Source: Catellatospora sichuanensis
GTDB lineage: Bacteria > Actinomycetota > Actinomycetes > Mycobacteriales > Micromonosporaceae
Direction: 5' to 3'
Assembly: GCF_007483665.1 (NCBI RefSeq)
Contig: NZ_ML660183.1
Location: 357,393-421,392, forward strand
Length of the DNA stretch: 64,000 bases
Shown: one piece after another, positions 24,274 to 32,350 of the stretch
Layout of the letters: each line of letters starts with the position of its first letter
Position numbering within the stretch: position 1 is the stretch's first letter
Notes under the pieces: model-generated
Told to the model about the DNA's origin: nothing
The model's input: only the letters and a program-made list of their open reading frames with translations
The model's database searches: none
Position numbers and translations under genes: made by a program

Positions 24274-24936
24274 TCACGTCCGGTCAGCGGGCCCGAAGAG
24301 GTGGGGGAAGTCGCTTTCTGCGACCAGCGCGGCGATGGCCGGGTCCCGGATGAGGGCCGCCGGGTCACGGTCCGGTGTCGACTTGCCCAGGCGTGCGGCC
24401 GCATCCTTGAGCGCGGCGCTGAACCGCTGTGCCTGCGCCGTCGTCGGCACGTGCCCGACCAGCAGCGCGGGCAGCAGCAGCCGGCGGGCCAGCAACTCCT
24501 GTGCCGAGGTCACCTGCGGGCGGCGCACCACCGAGACGTTCACCCGGACGGCGTGCTCGTTGCCCGGCGGCACGCCCGGCCGGTCGGTCTCGATCGCCGC
24601 GTACCGGAATCCGTGCGCGACCTCGCACGACCCGCACGACATCGGCCCGGAGCCCAGCCGGGCGCCGCACTCGTCGCAGGGCAGCAGGTCGAGGGCGGCG
24701 TCCACCACCCGCCAGTCGTGGCGGTGCGGCTCCTGCACGACCATCCGCGCGACGTCGGCGTGCTCGGCGGGCGACAGGCTGCCGAAGTCGGCCGCGACGT
24801 AGGCCTGCCACGCCTCCTCGACCAGCGCGTCGACCAGGCCCGCGCAGCGGGCGCACCCCGGCGCGCCGCCGAACTCCCAGGCCGGGCAGGCCGGACACGG
24901 CCGCAGCGGGTCACCGATCTCCGGGCGTACCGCCAT
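24274..24936 (-). CDS. Cys-rich (double zinc-knuckle) hypothetical protein
   Basis: 220 residues from ATG 24936, RBS GGGAGG. Two four-Cys clusters: CPACPAWEFGGAPGCARC (about 14-31) and CDECGARLGSGPMSCGSC (about 87-104), each with CxxC pairs typical of zinc ribbons. Between them lies a helical segment. The last 90 residues (NVSVVRRPQVTSAQELLARRLLLPALLVGHVP) are helical. No enzyme motif is visible. Cytoplasmic, function unknown. It heads the run of four minus-strand genes at its 3' end (SPFH, YqeB-like, lipoprotein, this gene), each with its own RBS. Confidence 0.75.
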   Translation of the reverse strand: MAVRPEIGDPLRPCPACPAWEFGGAPGCARCAGLVDALVEEAWQAYVAADFGSLSPAEHADVARMVVQEPHRHDWRVVDAALDLLPCDECGARLGSGPMSCGSCEVAHGFRYAAIETDRPGVPPGNEHAVRVNVSVVRRPQVTSAQELLARRLLLPALLVGHVPTTAQAQRFSAALKDAAARLGKSTPDRDPAALIRDPAIAALVAESDFPHLFGPADRT

Positions 24937-25025
24937 CGCCGCCTCCCTTCACACCGGGCCGCACCCGGACGGCGGCCAGAGTGCCAGGCACGGCGGCCGG
25001 GCCGCCACCGGATTCAGGCCGGCCG

Positions 25026-25907
25026 CTACGAGACGTCGCCGGACGCCCGCAGCAGCACCCGGTTGCCCAGTGGACGGGCCAGCCGCACCGTGTACTCCGC
25101 GGTGCGCAGCATCAAGTCCCGTACACAGTCACCGCTGCCACCCGGGGAGGCGGCGGGCGACGTGGCAACGATCTTCAGCCGAACGGCGACCGCTTTCGCG
25201 GACTCCACCGCCTCGGCCGCGTACTCGTGCACCGGCTGCCCCGAACAGGGCTCGGGCGGCGTCGCCAGGCGAAGGGTCAGCGTCACCCCGTCGGTGGCCA
25301 GACCCTCCGCGTCCATCACCGCATCCGCGTGCTCCACCGGCCAGAACGCGGTGTCGGACGGCGCGGCCACGGCCAGCGGCTGCATCGACTCCGGCGCGGT
25401 GAACAGCCACGCGGGGAGCACCCGCGGGCCGCGGTCGGTGCGGAACTCGGCTTCGCCGAGCGCCACCTTGGTGACGAGCAGCGGCGACGGGGAGGCGTCG
25501 GGAGCCGACGCAGGGTCACCGACGGCGACGAGCATGTCGTACGCCTGCCGGGCGCTGATCGCGGGCACCTCGACGGTGCCGTCGGGCAGCGCCACGCGGA
25601 CCGTCGCCGGGCCGTCGGGCAGCGCCGCCTGCAGCGTCAGCCGCCCCTGCGACATGGCGATCTTCGCGTCGCCGGAGGTGTACCCGTACTCCTTCACCCG
25701 GTCTTCGAGCAGCACGATCGGCCGCGGCACCCGATCCACCGGGAAGTCGGCGAACCGCGCCAGCTGCTCCGCGACATCGGCGGGCGCAGCGGCCTCGCCG
25801 ACGAGCGGCACCGCCGCGCCGGGTTCGGGCGGCGCCGCACACCCCGCGAGCACCAGCAGCGGCAAGGCGAGCAGCCGGGCCGCGAGTCGGGTCAGCCGGT
25901 GCGTCAT
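25026..25907 (-). CDS. Secreted lipoprotein, function unknown
   Basis: 293 residues from ATG 25907, with a GGGGGA RBS. The signal peptide has lipobox LAGC (Cys23), so the protein should be anchored on the outer face of the membrane. The mature part is a beta-rich soluble domain with no recognised catalytic motif; a Cys pair (C-S-G near 250 and G-D-C near 275) may form a disulphide. The segment PDGPATVRVALPDGTVEVPAISARQAYDMLVAV looks like a beta-sandwich edge. Family not recognised. About 115 bp separate it from the YqeB-like gene. Confidence 0.75.
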   Translation of the reverse strand: MTHRLTRLAARLLALPLLVLAGCAAPPEPGAAVPLVGEAAAPADVAEQLARFADFPVDRVPRPIVLLEDRVKEYGYTSGDAKIAMSQGRLTLQAALPDGPATVRVALPDGTVEVPAISARQAYDMLVAVGDPASAPDASPSPLLVTKVALGEAEFRTDRGPRVLPAWLFTAPESMQPLAVAAPSDTAFWPVEHADAVMDAEGLATDGVTLTLRLATPPEPCSGQPVHEYAAEAVESAKAVAVRLKIVATSPAASPGGSGDCVRDLMLRTAEYTVRLARPLGNRVLLRASGDVS

Positions 25908-26023
25908 GAGATCCCCCTGAGATGGCAGCGCATTCCCCCAGACCGACGCACAGCGACGGGCCACGGTTGCGCGTCACCGCATCATGGCCGGTCCGGGCAC
26001 ACTCCACACCGGCCTACGGATTC

Positions 26024-26740
26024 CTAAGCGGCGTGATCCCCCACGGCGGGCGGCGCGGCCAGCCGCCAGTACTGTCGGCGCTGCTCCTCGCGAACCAGCA
26101 CGCCCAGCCGACGCAGCTCCTCGCGCAGCACCGCGGACTCGGCCTCCGCGCGCTTGGACAGCGCCTTCGCCCGCGCCGCCAGCAGCGCGTTCGCCCCCTC
26201 CGGCAGGCCCGGCAGGTCGGGCACCCAGAGCCGGAACAGGTGGCGGTGCGGGTCGCCGTCGTCGCGCCACGGATAGCCGTGCGCGGTGAACGCGGCCCGC
26301 AGCTCGGCCGAGCGCAGGTCGGAGCTCTCCCGGGCGTGTTCCCAGCCGTCCGCGCCCTGCAGCACCAGCTGCTTGCCGTCGACGAAGACCGCGGCCACGA
26401 CGGATCGGCCGACCGTGTGGGACGGCCCGTCGACGCGAGCCAGCACGGCCGCGTCATCGCGCACCGTCACGGTGAGCCGCTCGCCGATCGCGGTGAGCAC
26501 CAGCAGCAGCCCGGCGACCAGGCCCAGGGCGAGCGCACCGACGGTGGCCCACGGCTCGGGGATCTGCGCGATCAGCTTGAAGGGGCCCTGCAGCGGCGCC
26601 CAGGACAGCCCGGCGATCCAGCCCGCCGCGGCTTTGAGCAGCCAGCCGACGGCCATGCCCGCGATCGGGAAACCCCAGGCGATCAGCGCCCGCTCCCCGG
26701 CGGGCACCGCCACCACGGTCTCCGCGTGTTCGCGCGCCAT
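26024..26740 (-). CDS. YqeB-like membrane protein
   Basis: 238 residues from ATG 26740, RBS GGGAGG. Two transmembrane helices (about 20-40 and 65-85) are followed by a PH-like beta domain (RLTVTVRDDAAVLARVDGPSHTVGRSVVAAVFVDGKQLVLQG) and a basic helical C terminus. The arrangement matches proteins annotated as YqeB in actinobacteria, whose function is not established. Its upstream neighbour is an SPFH scaffold gene, which may suggest a membrane-organising role, but a terminator separates the two. Confidence 0.75.
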   Translation of the reverse strand: MAREHAETVVAVPAGERALIAWGFPIAGMAVGWLLKAAAGWIAGLSWAPLQGPFKLIAQIPEPWATVGALALGLVAGLLLVLTAIGERLTVTVRDDAAVLARVDGPSHTVGRSVVAAVFVDGKQLVLQGADGWEHARESSDLRSAELRAAFTAHGYPWRDDGDPHRHLFRLWVPDLPGLPEGANALLAARAKALSKRAEAESAVLREELRRLGVLVREEQRRQYWRLAAPPAVGDHAA

Positions 26741-26792
26741 CGCCGTCCCTCCCCGCCGCTTCGTCGATCGCAGCCGAGAGTAGACGACGAAA

Positions 26793-26839
26793 CGGCGTGT
26801 CCGCCCGGGAGAGGTGTGGACTCCCGGGCGGACACGCCG
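26793..26839 (-). terminator. Strong hairpin terminator after the SPFH gene
   Basis: A perfect 19-bp stem (CGGCGTGTCCGCCCGGGAG and complement) with a 9-nt loop. Read on the minus strand it is followed by TTTCGTCG. It lies 25 bp past the SPFH stop and separates that gene from the YqeB-like gene. Confidence 0.88.
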
Positions 26840-26864
26840 CCTGTTCAGCGTGCCGCACCCACTG

Positions 26865-27710
26865 TCAGCGCGGCGCGCTGTGCTTGTCGAAGCCGATGTA
26901 CAGGCGGGCCTCGGCGTTGCCGCCGAGCGCGGTCATCGTCTCCAGCTCACGCAGCCGCAGCAGCGCCGGGTGCTCGGCGTAAACCGCCGCGGCCTCGGCG
27001 AGCCGGCGCAGCGCGTCGACCTCGGCCTCGACCCGGATGCGCTGCGCCGCGGCGTCGGCCTCGGCAGCCAGCCGGGTCGCGTCGCGCCGGCCCGCCGCGG
27101 TGACCTGGTCGGCCTCGGCGCGGGCCCGCGCCTCCAGCACGTCCTTCTCCGCCTTGGTACGGGCGTCGACCAGCTGCGCCTCGGCCAGCCGCTGCGCGGT
27201 CAGCACCCGGTTCATGACCTCCTGCAGGTTGCCGGGGAAGACGATGTCCTTCACGTCGGCCCGCAGGATCTGCACGCCGTATCCGGCCGCGGCGCCCAGC
27301 ACGTCGCGCAGGATGTCCTCGGAGAGCTGGTTGCGGTTGGTCAGGATGTCCTCGAGCGTCATCGACGCCAGCGACCGGCGGGCCGCGAGCTGCACGTCGC
27401 TGTACACGCGGTCGGTGTAGCTGTCCACCCGCTCCACCGCGGCCACCGGGTCGACCACCTTGAAGTGCGTCAGGATGCTCACCCGCAGCGCGACCTTGTC
27501 GGAGGTCAGGATCTCCTGGCCCTTCAGGGTCAGCTCGCGCTCGCGCATGTCCACCAGGGTCACCTCGACGACCGGGCCGCGCTTGCCGAAGCGGCCGCTC
27601 GCGGCGGGCAGCTCGTAGCGGCCGGCCTCGAGCACGTCGGTGAGCCTGCCGTCCACATAACGCAGGCCGCGGTGGGTGTTCTTGATGACGATCTCTTTGG
27701 TGGTGCCCAT
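26865..27710 (-). CDS. SPFH/band 7 (slipin-like) protein
   Basis: 281 residues from ATG 27710, RBS GAGGAA. The SPFH domain occupies about 10-180 (VVEVTLVDMRERELTLKGQEILTSDKVALRVSILTHFKVVDP and VLGAAAGYGVQILRADVKDIVFPGNLQEVMNRVL). A charged coiled coil follows, about 180-250 (EAQLVDARTKAEKDVLEARARAEADQV). Unlike typical slipins there is no N-terminal hydrophobic hairpin, so membrane attachment would need another mechanism or a partner. SPFH proteins build ring-shaped or cage-shaped scaffolds on membranes. It is divergent from the flavoprotein gene and monocistronic with its own terminator. Confidence 0.9.
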   Translation of the reverse strand: MGTTKEIVIKNTHRGLRYVDGRLTDVLEAGRYELPAASGRFGKRGPVVEVTLVDMRERELTLKGQEILTSDKVALRVSILTHFKVVDPVAAVERVDSYTDRVYSDVQLAARRSLASMTLEDILTNRNQLSEDILRDVLGAAAGYGVQILRADVKDIVFPGNLQEVMNRVLTAQRLAEAQLVDARTKAEKDVLEARARAEADQVTAAGRRDATRLAAEADAAAQRIRVEAEVDALRRLAEAAAVYAEHPALLRLRELETMTALGGNAEARLYIGFDKHSAPR

Positions 27711-27927
27711 GGCGATTCCTCATGGTGAAGGGAAAGAGGTCGCCCCGGAGCGGGTCCGATGGCTAGGACGGGTATCAGGCTAAAGAGGCCTGTCAGCATG
27801 GAATGACGGATTCCAGTGCACTTTGTCTGGCAGACACCCGCTATGAGCCCGCCGGGGCGAGTTCACTCCATCACGGACGTCGTTGTCCGGCAACGGATTT
27901 TCGACTCCCGTGGCGGGGTGCGCGGCC

Positions 27928-29109
27928 ATGGTCGATGCTGGAGGCGTGTACGACGTCGCGATCGTCGGGGCCGGGCCGGCCGGGTCCGCCGCCGCGCTCG
28001 CCGCCGCGCGGACCGGGGCGGCGGTGCTGCTGCTGGACCGTGACACGTTCCCGCGCGACAAGGCGTGCGGCGACGGCATCGCCCAGCAGGGCCTGGACGT
28101 GCTGGCCGGGCTCGGGGTCACCGGACTGACCGACGGCTTTGCGCCGATCCGGTCGCTGCGGCTGACCGGGCCGGGCGGCGCGCACGCGGCCGGGCGGCTG
28201 CCGGAACCCGCGTACGTCATCCCGCGCGCGGTGTTCGACGCCCGCCTGGTCGCCGCCGCGGTGCGGGCCGGTGCGACGTTCCGGCAGCACACGGTACGCG
28301 GCATCGCGGTGCGCGCGGACGGCGTCGACCTCGGCGACGGCCTCGCCGCGCGTGTCGTGATCGGGGCGGACGGCGCGAACTCCACCGTGCGCCGCACACT
28401 CGGCCTGCCCCGCAACCCGCCGGATCGACTGGCTGTGGCCATCCGCGCCTACGCCCCTGACGCGCTGCCGCCACGACCCGCCAGCTCCGGCCAGGACTCG
28501 CCGGACGTGGCCGGGCCGGAGCAGCGCATCGTGATGACCGGGCGGCGCTCGCCGGCGTACGCGTGGTCGTTTCCGATCGGCGACGGGCGGCGCAACGTCG
28601 GCTACGGGGAACTGGTCTCCGGCGGCCCGCTCAGCCGGGCGCATCTACTGGAGCGGATGCACGACCTGCTCGGCGACACCGCGGCGGCCGAGCTGTCCGG
28701 CGCGCGGGCACACCACCTGCCGCTGTCGACGTGGCGGCCCCGGCCCGGACACGGGCGGCTGCTGCTGGCCGGGGACGCGCTGTCGCTGATCAACCCGTTC
28801 ACCGGCGAGGGCATCTTCTACGCGGTGCTGTCCGGAGCGCTGGCCGGCCGGGCCGCGGTGTCGCCGGGCGGACCGGCCGCGGGCCACGCCTACACGGTCG
28901 CGTTACGCCGCCGGCTGGCCCGCCACCTGCGGCACACCGGTGTGATCGCCCGGCTGACCGCGCAGCCGTGGGTGGTGGACGCGGGCCTGCGCGCCGCCGC
29001 CCGCCACCGGCACGTCTTCGACGGCTTCGTCGGTCTCGGACTCGGCGACGGCCTGCTCACCACCCACATGCTCACCTCCGTCGCCGCCGCCGCCCTCCGC
29101 CGCACCTGA
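27928..29109 (+). CDS. Geranylgeranyl-reductase-family flavoprotein
   Basis: 393 residues from ATG 27928. The FAD-binding motif VAIVGAGPAGSAAALAAARTGAAVLLLDRD lies at the N terminus, followed by the family motif FPRDKACGDGIAQQGLDVL (the K-x-C-G-D-G signature), a middle VVIGADGANSTVRR and the C-terminal FAD motif RLLLAGDALSLINPFTGEGIFYAVLSG. These flavoproteins reduce polyprenyl chains of menaquinone or archaeal-type lipids, or act as related monooxygenases. The lack of neighbouring isoprenoid genes leaves the substrate open; menaquinone side-chain saturation is the common role in actinobacteria. Confidence 0.92.
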   Translation: MVDAGGVYDVAIVGAGPAGSAAALAAARTGAAVLLLDRDTFPRDKACGDGIAQQGLDVLAGLGVTGLTDGFAPIRSLRLTGPGGAHAAGRLPEPAYVIPRAVFDARLVAAAVRAGATFRQHTVRGIAVRADGVDLGDGLAARVVIGADGANSTVRRTLGLPRNPPDRLAVAIRAYAPDALPPRPASSGQDSPDVAGPEQRIVMTGRRSPAYAWSFPIGDGRRNVGYGELVSGGPLSRAHLLERMHDLLGDTAAAELSGARAHHLPLSTWRPRPGHGRLLLAGDALSLINPFTGEGIFYAVLSGALAGRAAVSPGGPAAGHAYTVALRRRLARHLRHTGVIARLTAQPWVVDAGLRAAARHRHVFDGFVGLGLGDGLLTTHMLTSVAAAALRRT

Positions 29110-29183
29110 CACGACACCGCACCCTCGCCTCACGCCCGCACCCGCACCCGCCCACGCCCCGCACCCACGCTCGCACTTTCGCC

Positions 29184-29245
29184 CGCAGTTTCGGGGAAAC
29201 TGCGCGTTCCGGACCGGGGATTCGTGCAGTTTCCCCGAAACTGCG
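29184..29245. repeat. Double-palindrome inverted repeat
   Basis: Left arm CGCAGTTTCGGGGAAACTGC (29184-29203) and right arm GCAGTTTCCCCGAAACTGCG (29226-29245) are exact complements over 20 bp. Each arm is also a hairpin by itself, GCAGTTTC-3-GAAACTGC, so the unit can fold as one long stem or two small ones. It lies in the 270-bp gap between the flavoprotein stop and the amino-acid-binding lipoprotein. Confidence 0.88.
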
Positions 29246-29379
29246 AGAGGGGCTGCTGCGGCGGTGCGGCGTGAGGGGTGCCAGGTGGGGTGCTTCACCG
29301 AAACGTTGCACAGGCAGGACTCACGCACTGGAAGCGCGCGACTACATTGGACCGGCGTCCACCTACCTGAGGACCGCCG

Positions 29380-30315
29380 ATGACTGAGACTTCTGCCCGG
29401 CCGCGGTTGCGGCCGCTGCTGACCGCCACCGCGGTGACGCTGACGATGCTGTTGGCGGGCGCCGCGGCCTGCGGGCCTGAGGCCACCGCGCCGAAGACCG
29501 TGGACGAGCTGTTCAAGAAGACCGACGTGTACGGGCAGCCGAAGATCAAGATCGGGGTCGCCGAGGACCAGCCGCTGATGGGCAAGATCGTGAACGGGCG
29601 GTTCGAGGGCTTCGACATCGAGATCGCGCGTTACCTCGCCGAGTCGCTGGGCTTCAAGGGCGACAGCCGCGTCGAATTCGTGCCGCTGCAGACCGAGGAC
29701 CGCGAGAACGCACTCGTCTCCGGCCAGGTGCACCTCGTGGTGGCCAGCTACTCGATGACCCCCGACCGGGAGAAGGAGATCGACTTCGCCGGGCCGTACT
29801 TCGCCACCAAGCAGGAACTGCTGATCCGCACGATCGACCGCGACAAGATCCGCAACCTCAGCGACCTGGCCCAGCCCGGCCGGGAGACCTGCGTGGTGGG
29901 CGGTTCCACCGGTGAGCGCCAGTTCACCGACCGCGCGCTGAAGGTGTACCCGGCGGCGACCAACCAGGAGTGCCTGGAACGGCTGCTGAGCGGCAAGTCG
30001 CACGCCTACTCCACCGACGAGACCATCCTCGCCGGCTACCTGTCCGAGCACCCGAAGGACCTGTTCATCGTCGACGTGCCGATCGGCGCGAACGAGCGGC
30101 TCGGCGTCGGGGTGTCCAAGCAGGACCCGGAGCTGCGCGACCTGGTGGCGTTCTTCCTGCGCAAGAGCTACGACACCGGCCGCACGACGGGCACCAGTCC
30201 GTGGCTGGCGGCATACCGGCGCACGCTGGGACCGTGGCTCGGCGACGACACCACCCAGCCGCCGATCGACGCTCCGGACCTGGTGGACTACGACGAGAAG
30301 GCACCGAAGCCATGA
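29380..30315 (+). CDS. Amino-acid-type solute-binding lipoprotein (SBP_bac_3)
   Basis: 311 residues. Signal peptide with the lipid-attachment Cys31 (AGAAAC). Family-3 solute-binding core: IKIGVAEDQPLMGKIVNGRFEGFDIEIARYLAESLGF, the VVASYSMTPDREKEIDFAGPYF hinge block and LAQPGRETCVVGGSTGE. This fold binds polar amino acids such as glutamate or glutamine. Remarkably, no ABC permease or ATPase is adjacent. Instead the stop overlaps (ATGA) the start of a 333-residue membrane protein, suggesting that binding is used for sensing or regulation rather than classical import. Confidence 0.9.
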   Translation: MTETSARPRLRPLLTATAVTLTMLLAGAAACGPEATAPKTVDELFKKTDVYGQPKIKIGVAEDQPLMGKIVNGRFEGFDIEIARYLAESLGFKGDSRVEFVPLQTEDRENALVSGQVHLVVASYSMTPDREKEIDFAGPYFATKQELLIRTIDRDKIRNLSDLAQPGRETCVVGGSTGERQFTDRALKVYPAATNQECLERLLSGKSHAYSTDETILAGYLSEHPKDLFIVDVPIGANERLGVGVSKQDPELRDLVAFFLRKSYDTGRTTGTSPWLAAYRRTLGPWLGDDTTQPPIDAPDLVDYDEKAPKP

Positions 30316-31313
30316 CCGAGGCCGGCGGGCCGGGGCTGCCACCGCCCCGCAAGCGCAACGCGTGGCGCGCCGGACAGGGCTTCTGGACGGTGGCGGTCGG
30401 TGTGCCCGCCATCTTCTCGGTGATGCGGCTGTGGATCGAAGCCGGCGGGGAGCTGCAGACGACACTGCTGCTGGTCGCCAACGTCGGCCCGATCAACCTG
30501 CTGGCCGCGCTGTTCACCACCGCGACCCGGCTGGTGACCACAGGGCTGGTCGCGGTGTTCGCGCTCGGCGCGGTGCTGGCGGTGAGCACCGGGAGCTGGT
30601 CACGTCGCCGACCCCTGTTCGCGCGGTGGTACGCGATGGCCCCGCTGTGGTTCCTGACCGGGTTGTTCGCCATCGCACTGGCCACCTGGCAGATCATCTA
30701 CCTGCCACTGCTGGTGGTGGCGGCCGTCGCGGTGTTCCAGCGCGAGCTTGCGACGCTGGCCTGGCCGCGCTGGCGCGGGGCCGCGACCGCCGCGGTGGCG
30801 CTGGCCGGGTACGGCTGGCTGGTCGCGCCGACGGTGCTGCAGGCCTGGCGGACCGAGGAGCTGTTCGCGGTGGCGCTGCTGGTCGTGCCACCGGTGCTGG
30901 CGCTCGGGGTGAGCGGGCCGCTGCCCCGCTGGCTGGTGCTGCCCGCGGCGGCGCTGGCACAGCCCGGCATCGCGGTGGTGCTGCTGGTCGCGGCCGTGCC
31001 CGTGGTGCTGACACCGGTGCTGCCGATGACGGTCACCACTGTCGCCACCCCGGCCGGGGTGCCCGAGGAGGTGCGCGGGCACGTGATCAGCACCGACGAC
31101 GTCAACACGGTGATCCTGCAGGAGCGCGGCGGCGTGCGATACATCGACAACGACGACATCGAGGCGCGGGTGCTCTGCCCCACCGCCGAGGAACTGGTGC
31201 GCTACCGGTTGCGGGTGCGTGACTTCCACGTGGAGGACTCGCTGCTCGGCGCGCTGGGCCGCCGGGTGCGCCCGATGGCCCCGGTCAGCGCGGTCTGTCG
31301 CATCCCGACCTGA
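30312..31313 (+). CDS. Multi-helix membrane protein coupled to the solute-binding lipoprotein
   Basis: 333 residues; ATG 30312 overlaps the upstream stop. A proline-rich basic N terminus (PGLPPPRKRNAWR) is followed by about eight hydrophobic segments (about 25-42, 50-68, 72-90, 110-130, 135-150, 158-175, 190-205, 220-250), then an extracytoplasmic domain of 75 residues (GVPEEVRGHVISTDDVNTVILQERGGVRYIDNDDIEARVLCPT) containing a conserved-looking Cys pair. It does not resemble an ABC permease (no EAA loop). The C-terminal outside domain could touch the co-encoded lipoprotein. Family not recognised. Confidence 0.8.
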   Translation: MTEAGGPGLPPPRKRNAWRAGQGFWTVAVGVPAIFSVMRLWIEAGGELQTTLLLVANVGPINLLAALFTTATRLVTTGLVAVFALGAVLAVSTGSWSRRRPLFARWYAMAPLWFLTGLFAIALATWQIIYLPLLVVAAVAVFQRELATLAWPRWRGAATAAVALAGYGWLVAPTVLQAWRTEELFAVALLVVPPVLALGVSGPLPRWLVLPAAALAQPGIAVVLLVAAVPVVLTPVLPMTVTTVATPAGVPEEVRGHVISTDDVNTVILQERGGVRYIDNDDIEARVLCPTAEELVRYRLRVRDFHVEDSLLGALGRRVRPMAPVSAVCRIPT

Positions 31314-31328
31314 GTAGTCGGGGGCGGG

Positions 31329-31694
31329 TCACCACCAGATGAGGCAGAAGGGGTGGCCGGCCGGGTCCGCGTACACCCGGAAGGTCTTGCCGCCGCCGGG
31401 CAGCGGGGTGGCGCCCAGCGCCAGCACGCGCGGTTCGGCCTGCTCGATGTCGTCGACCCGCACGTCGAAGTGCATCTGCTGCGGGTGGGTCGGGTCGGGC
31501 CAGCGCGGGGGCGTGAAGTCGGCGACCCGCTGGAACGCCACGCCCGGCCGGTCCGGCGCGTCGCCGATGACGACCCAGTCGCCCTCGTCCTGCACCCGCT
31601 GCATGCCGAGCAGCTCCTGGTAGAACCCGGCCAGCGCGCCGGGGTCCGGGCAGTCGATGATGAGGCCGTGCCAGCGTCCGATCACGGCGAACAT
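31329..31694 (-). CDS. VOC-family (glyoxalase-like) protein
   Basis: 121 residues from ATG 31694, giving the natural start MFAVIGRWHGLIIDCPDPGALAGFYQELLGM. An ATG at 31748 would add a basic N-terminal stretch that does not fit the fold. Two beta-alpha-beta-beta-beta modules: the first metal-site His is in RWHGLIIDC, the second in PQQMHFDVRVDD, and it ends DPAGHPFCLIWW. Single-domain VOC proteins dimerise and include isomerases, dioxygenases and antibiotic-binding proteins; the substrate is unknown. It diverges from the ECF sigma factor gene. Confidence 0.88.
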   Translation of the reverse strand: MFAVIGRWHGLIIDCPDPGALAGFYQELLGMQRVQDEGDWVVIGDAPDRPGVAFQRVADFTPPRWPDPTHPQQMHFDVRVDDIEQAEPRVLALGATPLPGGGKTFRVYADPAGHPFCLIWW

Positions 31695-31756
31695 ACTGCC
31701 GCACGGGTCCGACGGATTCCGTGCAACACGAAGGACACGGCCGGCCATAGGTAGGC

Positions 31757-32350
31757 GTGACGACCATCATGCAGCGCAGCGACGGGCAGTTGTGGGCCGA
31801 CGCCGCAGGCGGCGACGAGGCGGCGTTCGGGCTGCTGTTCGACCGGCACGTGAAAGCGGTGTACAACCACTGCTTCCGGCTGTCCGCCTCGTGGAGCACG
31901 GCCGAGGACGCGACCCAGGCCGTGTTCCTCACCGCGTGGCGCAGACGATCCGACATCCGGCTGGTCGACGGCTCGGCGCTGCCGTGGCTGCTGACCGTGG
32001 CGACCAACGTGGTACGCGACGAGCGGCGCTCCACCCGGCGCTGGCTGGCCGCCGTACTGCGGCTGCCGCCCGACCGCGACGCCGCCGACCTCGCCGACCA
32101 CGTCGCCGGACGGGTCGACGACGAGCGGCGCATGCGCGAGGTACTTCGCGCGGCCCGCCGCCTGCCGCGGGCCGAACGCGAGGCGCTGGCGCTGTGCGTG
32201 TGGTCGTCCGTGTCCTATGCCGACGCCGCACAGCTGCTCGGCATCACCGAGGCGTCGGTACGCGCGCGGGTCAGCCGCGCCCGGGCCCGCCTGACCCGGT
32301 CCCTCGGCGACGCCGCGGCACCGCTGCCCCACGAGACGCAGGAGGCGTGA
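31757..32350 (+). CDS. ECF-family RNA polymerase sigma factor
   Basis: 197 residues from GTG 31757 (ATG 31769 is an alternative). Sigma-2 region at about 22-85 (AAFGLLFDRHVKAVYNHCFRLSASWSTAEDATQAVFLTAWRRR) and sigma-4 region at about 130-185 (LPRAEREALALCVWSSVSYADAAQLLGITEASVRARVSRARARL). The C terminus is short, so control should come from a separate partner: the next gene begins at the overlapping TGATG and encodes a single-span membrane protein with a short N-terminal cytoplasmic segment. The inducing signal is unknown. Confidence 0.92.
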   Translation: MTTIMQRSDGQLWADAAGGDEAAFGLLFDRHVKAVYNHCFRLSASWSTAEDATQAVFLTAWRRRSDIRLVDGSALPWLLTVATNVVRDERRSTRRWLAAVLRLPPDRDAADLADHVAGRVDDERRMREVLRAARRLPRAEREALALCVWSSVSYADAAQLLGITEASVRARVSRARARLTRSLGDAAAPLPHETQEA

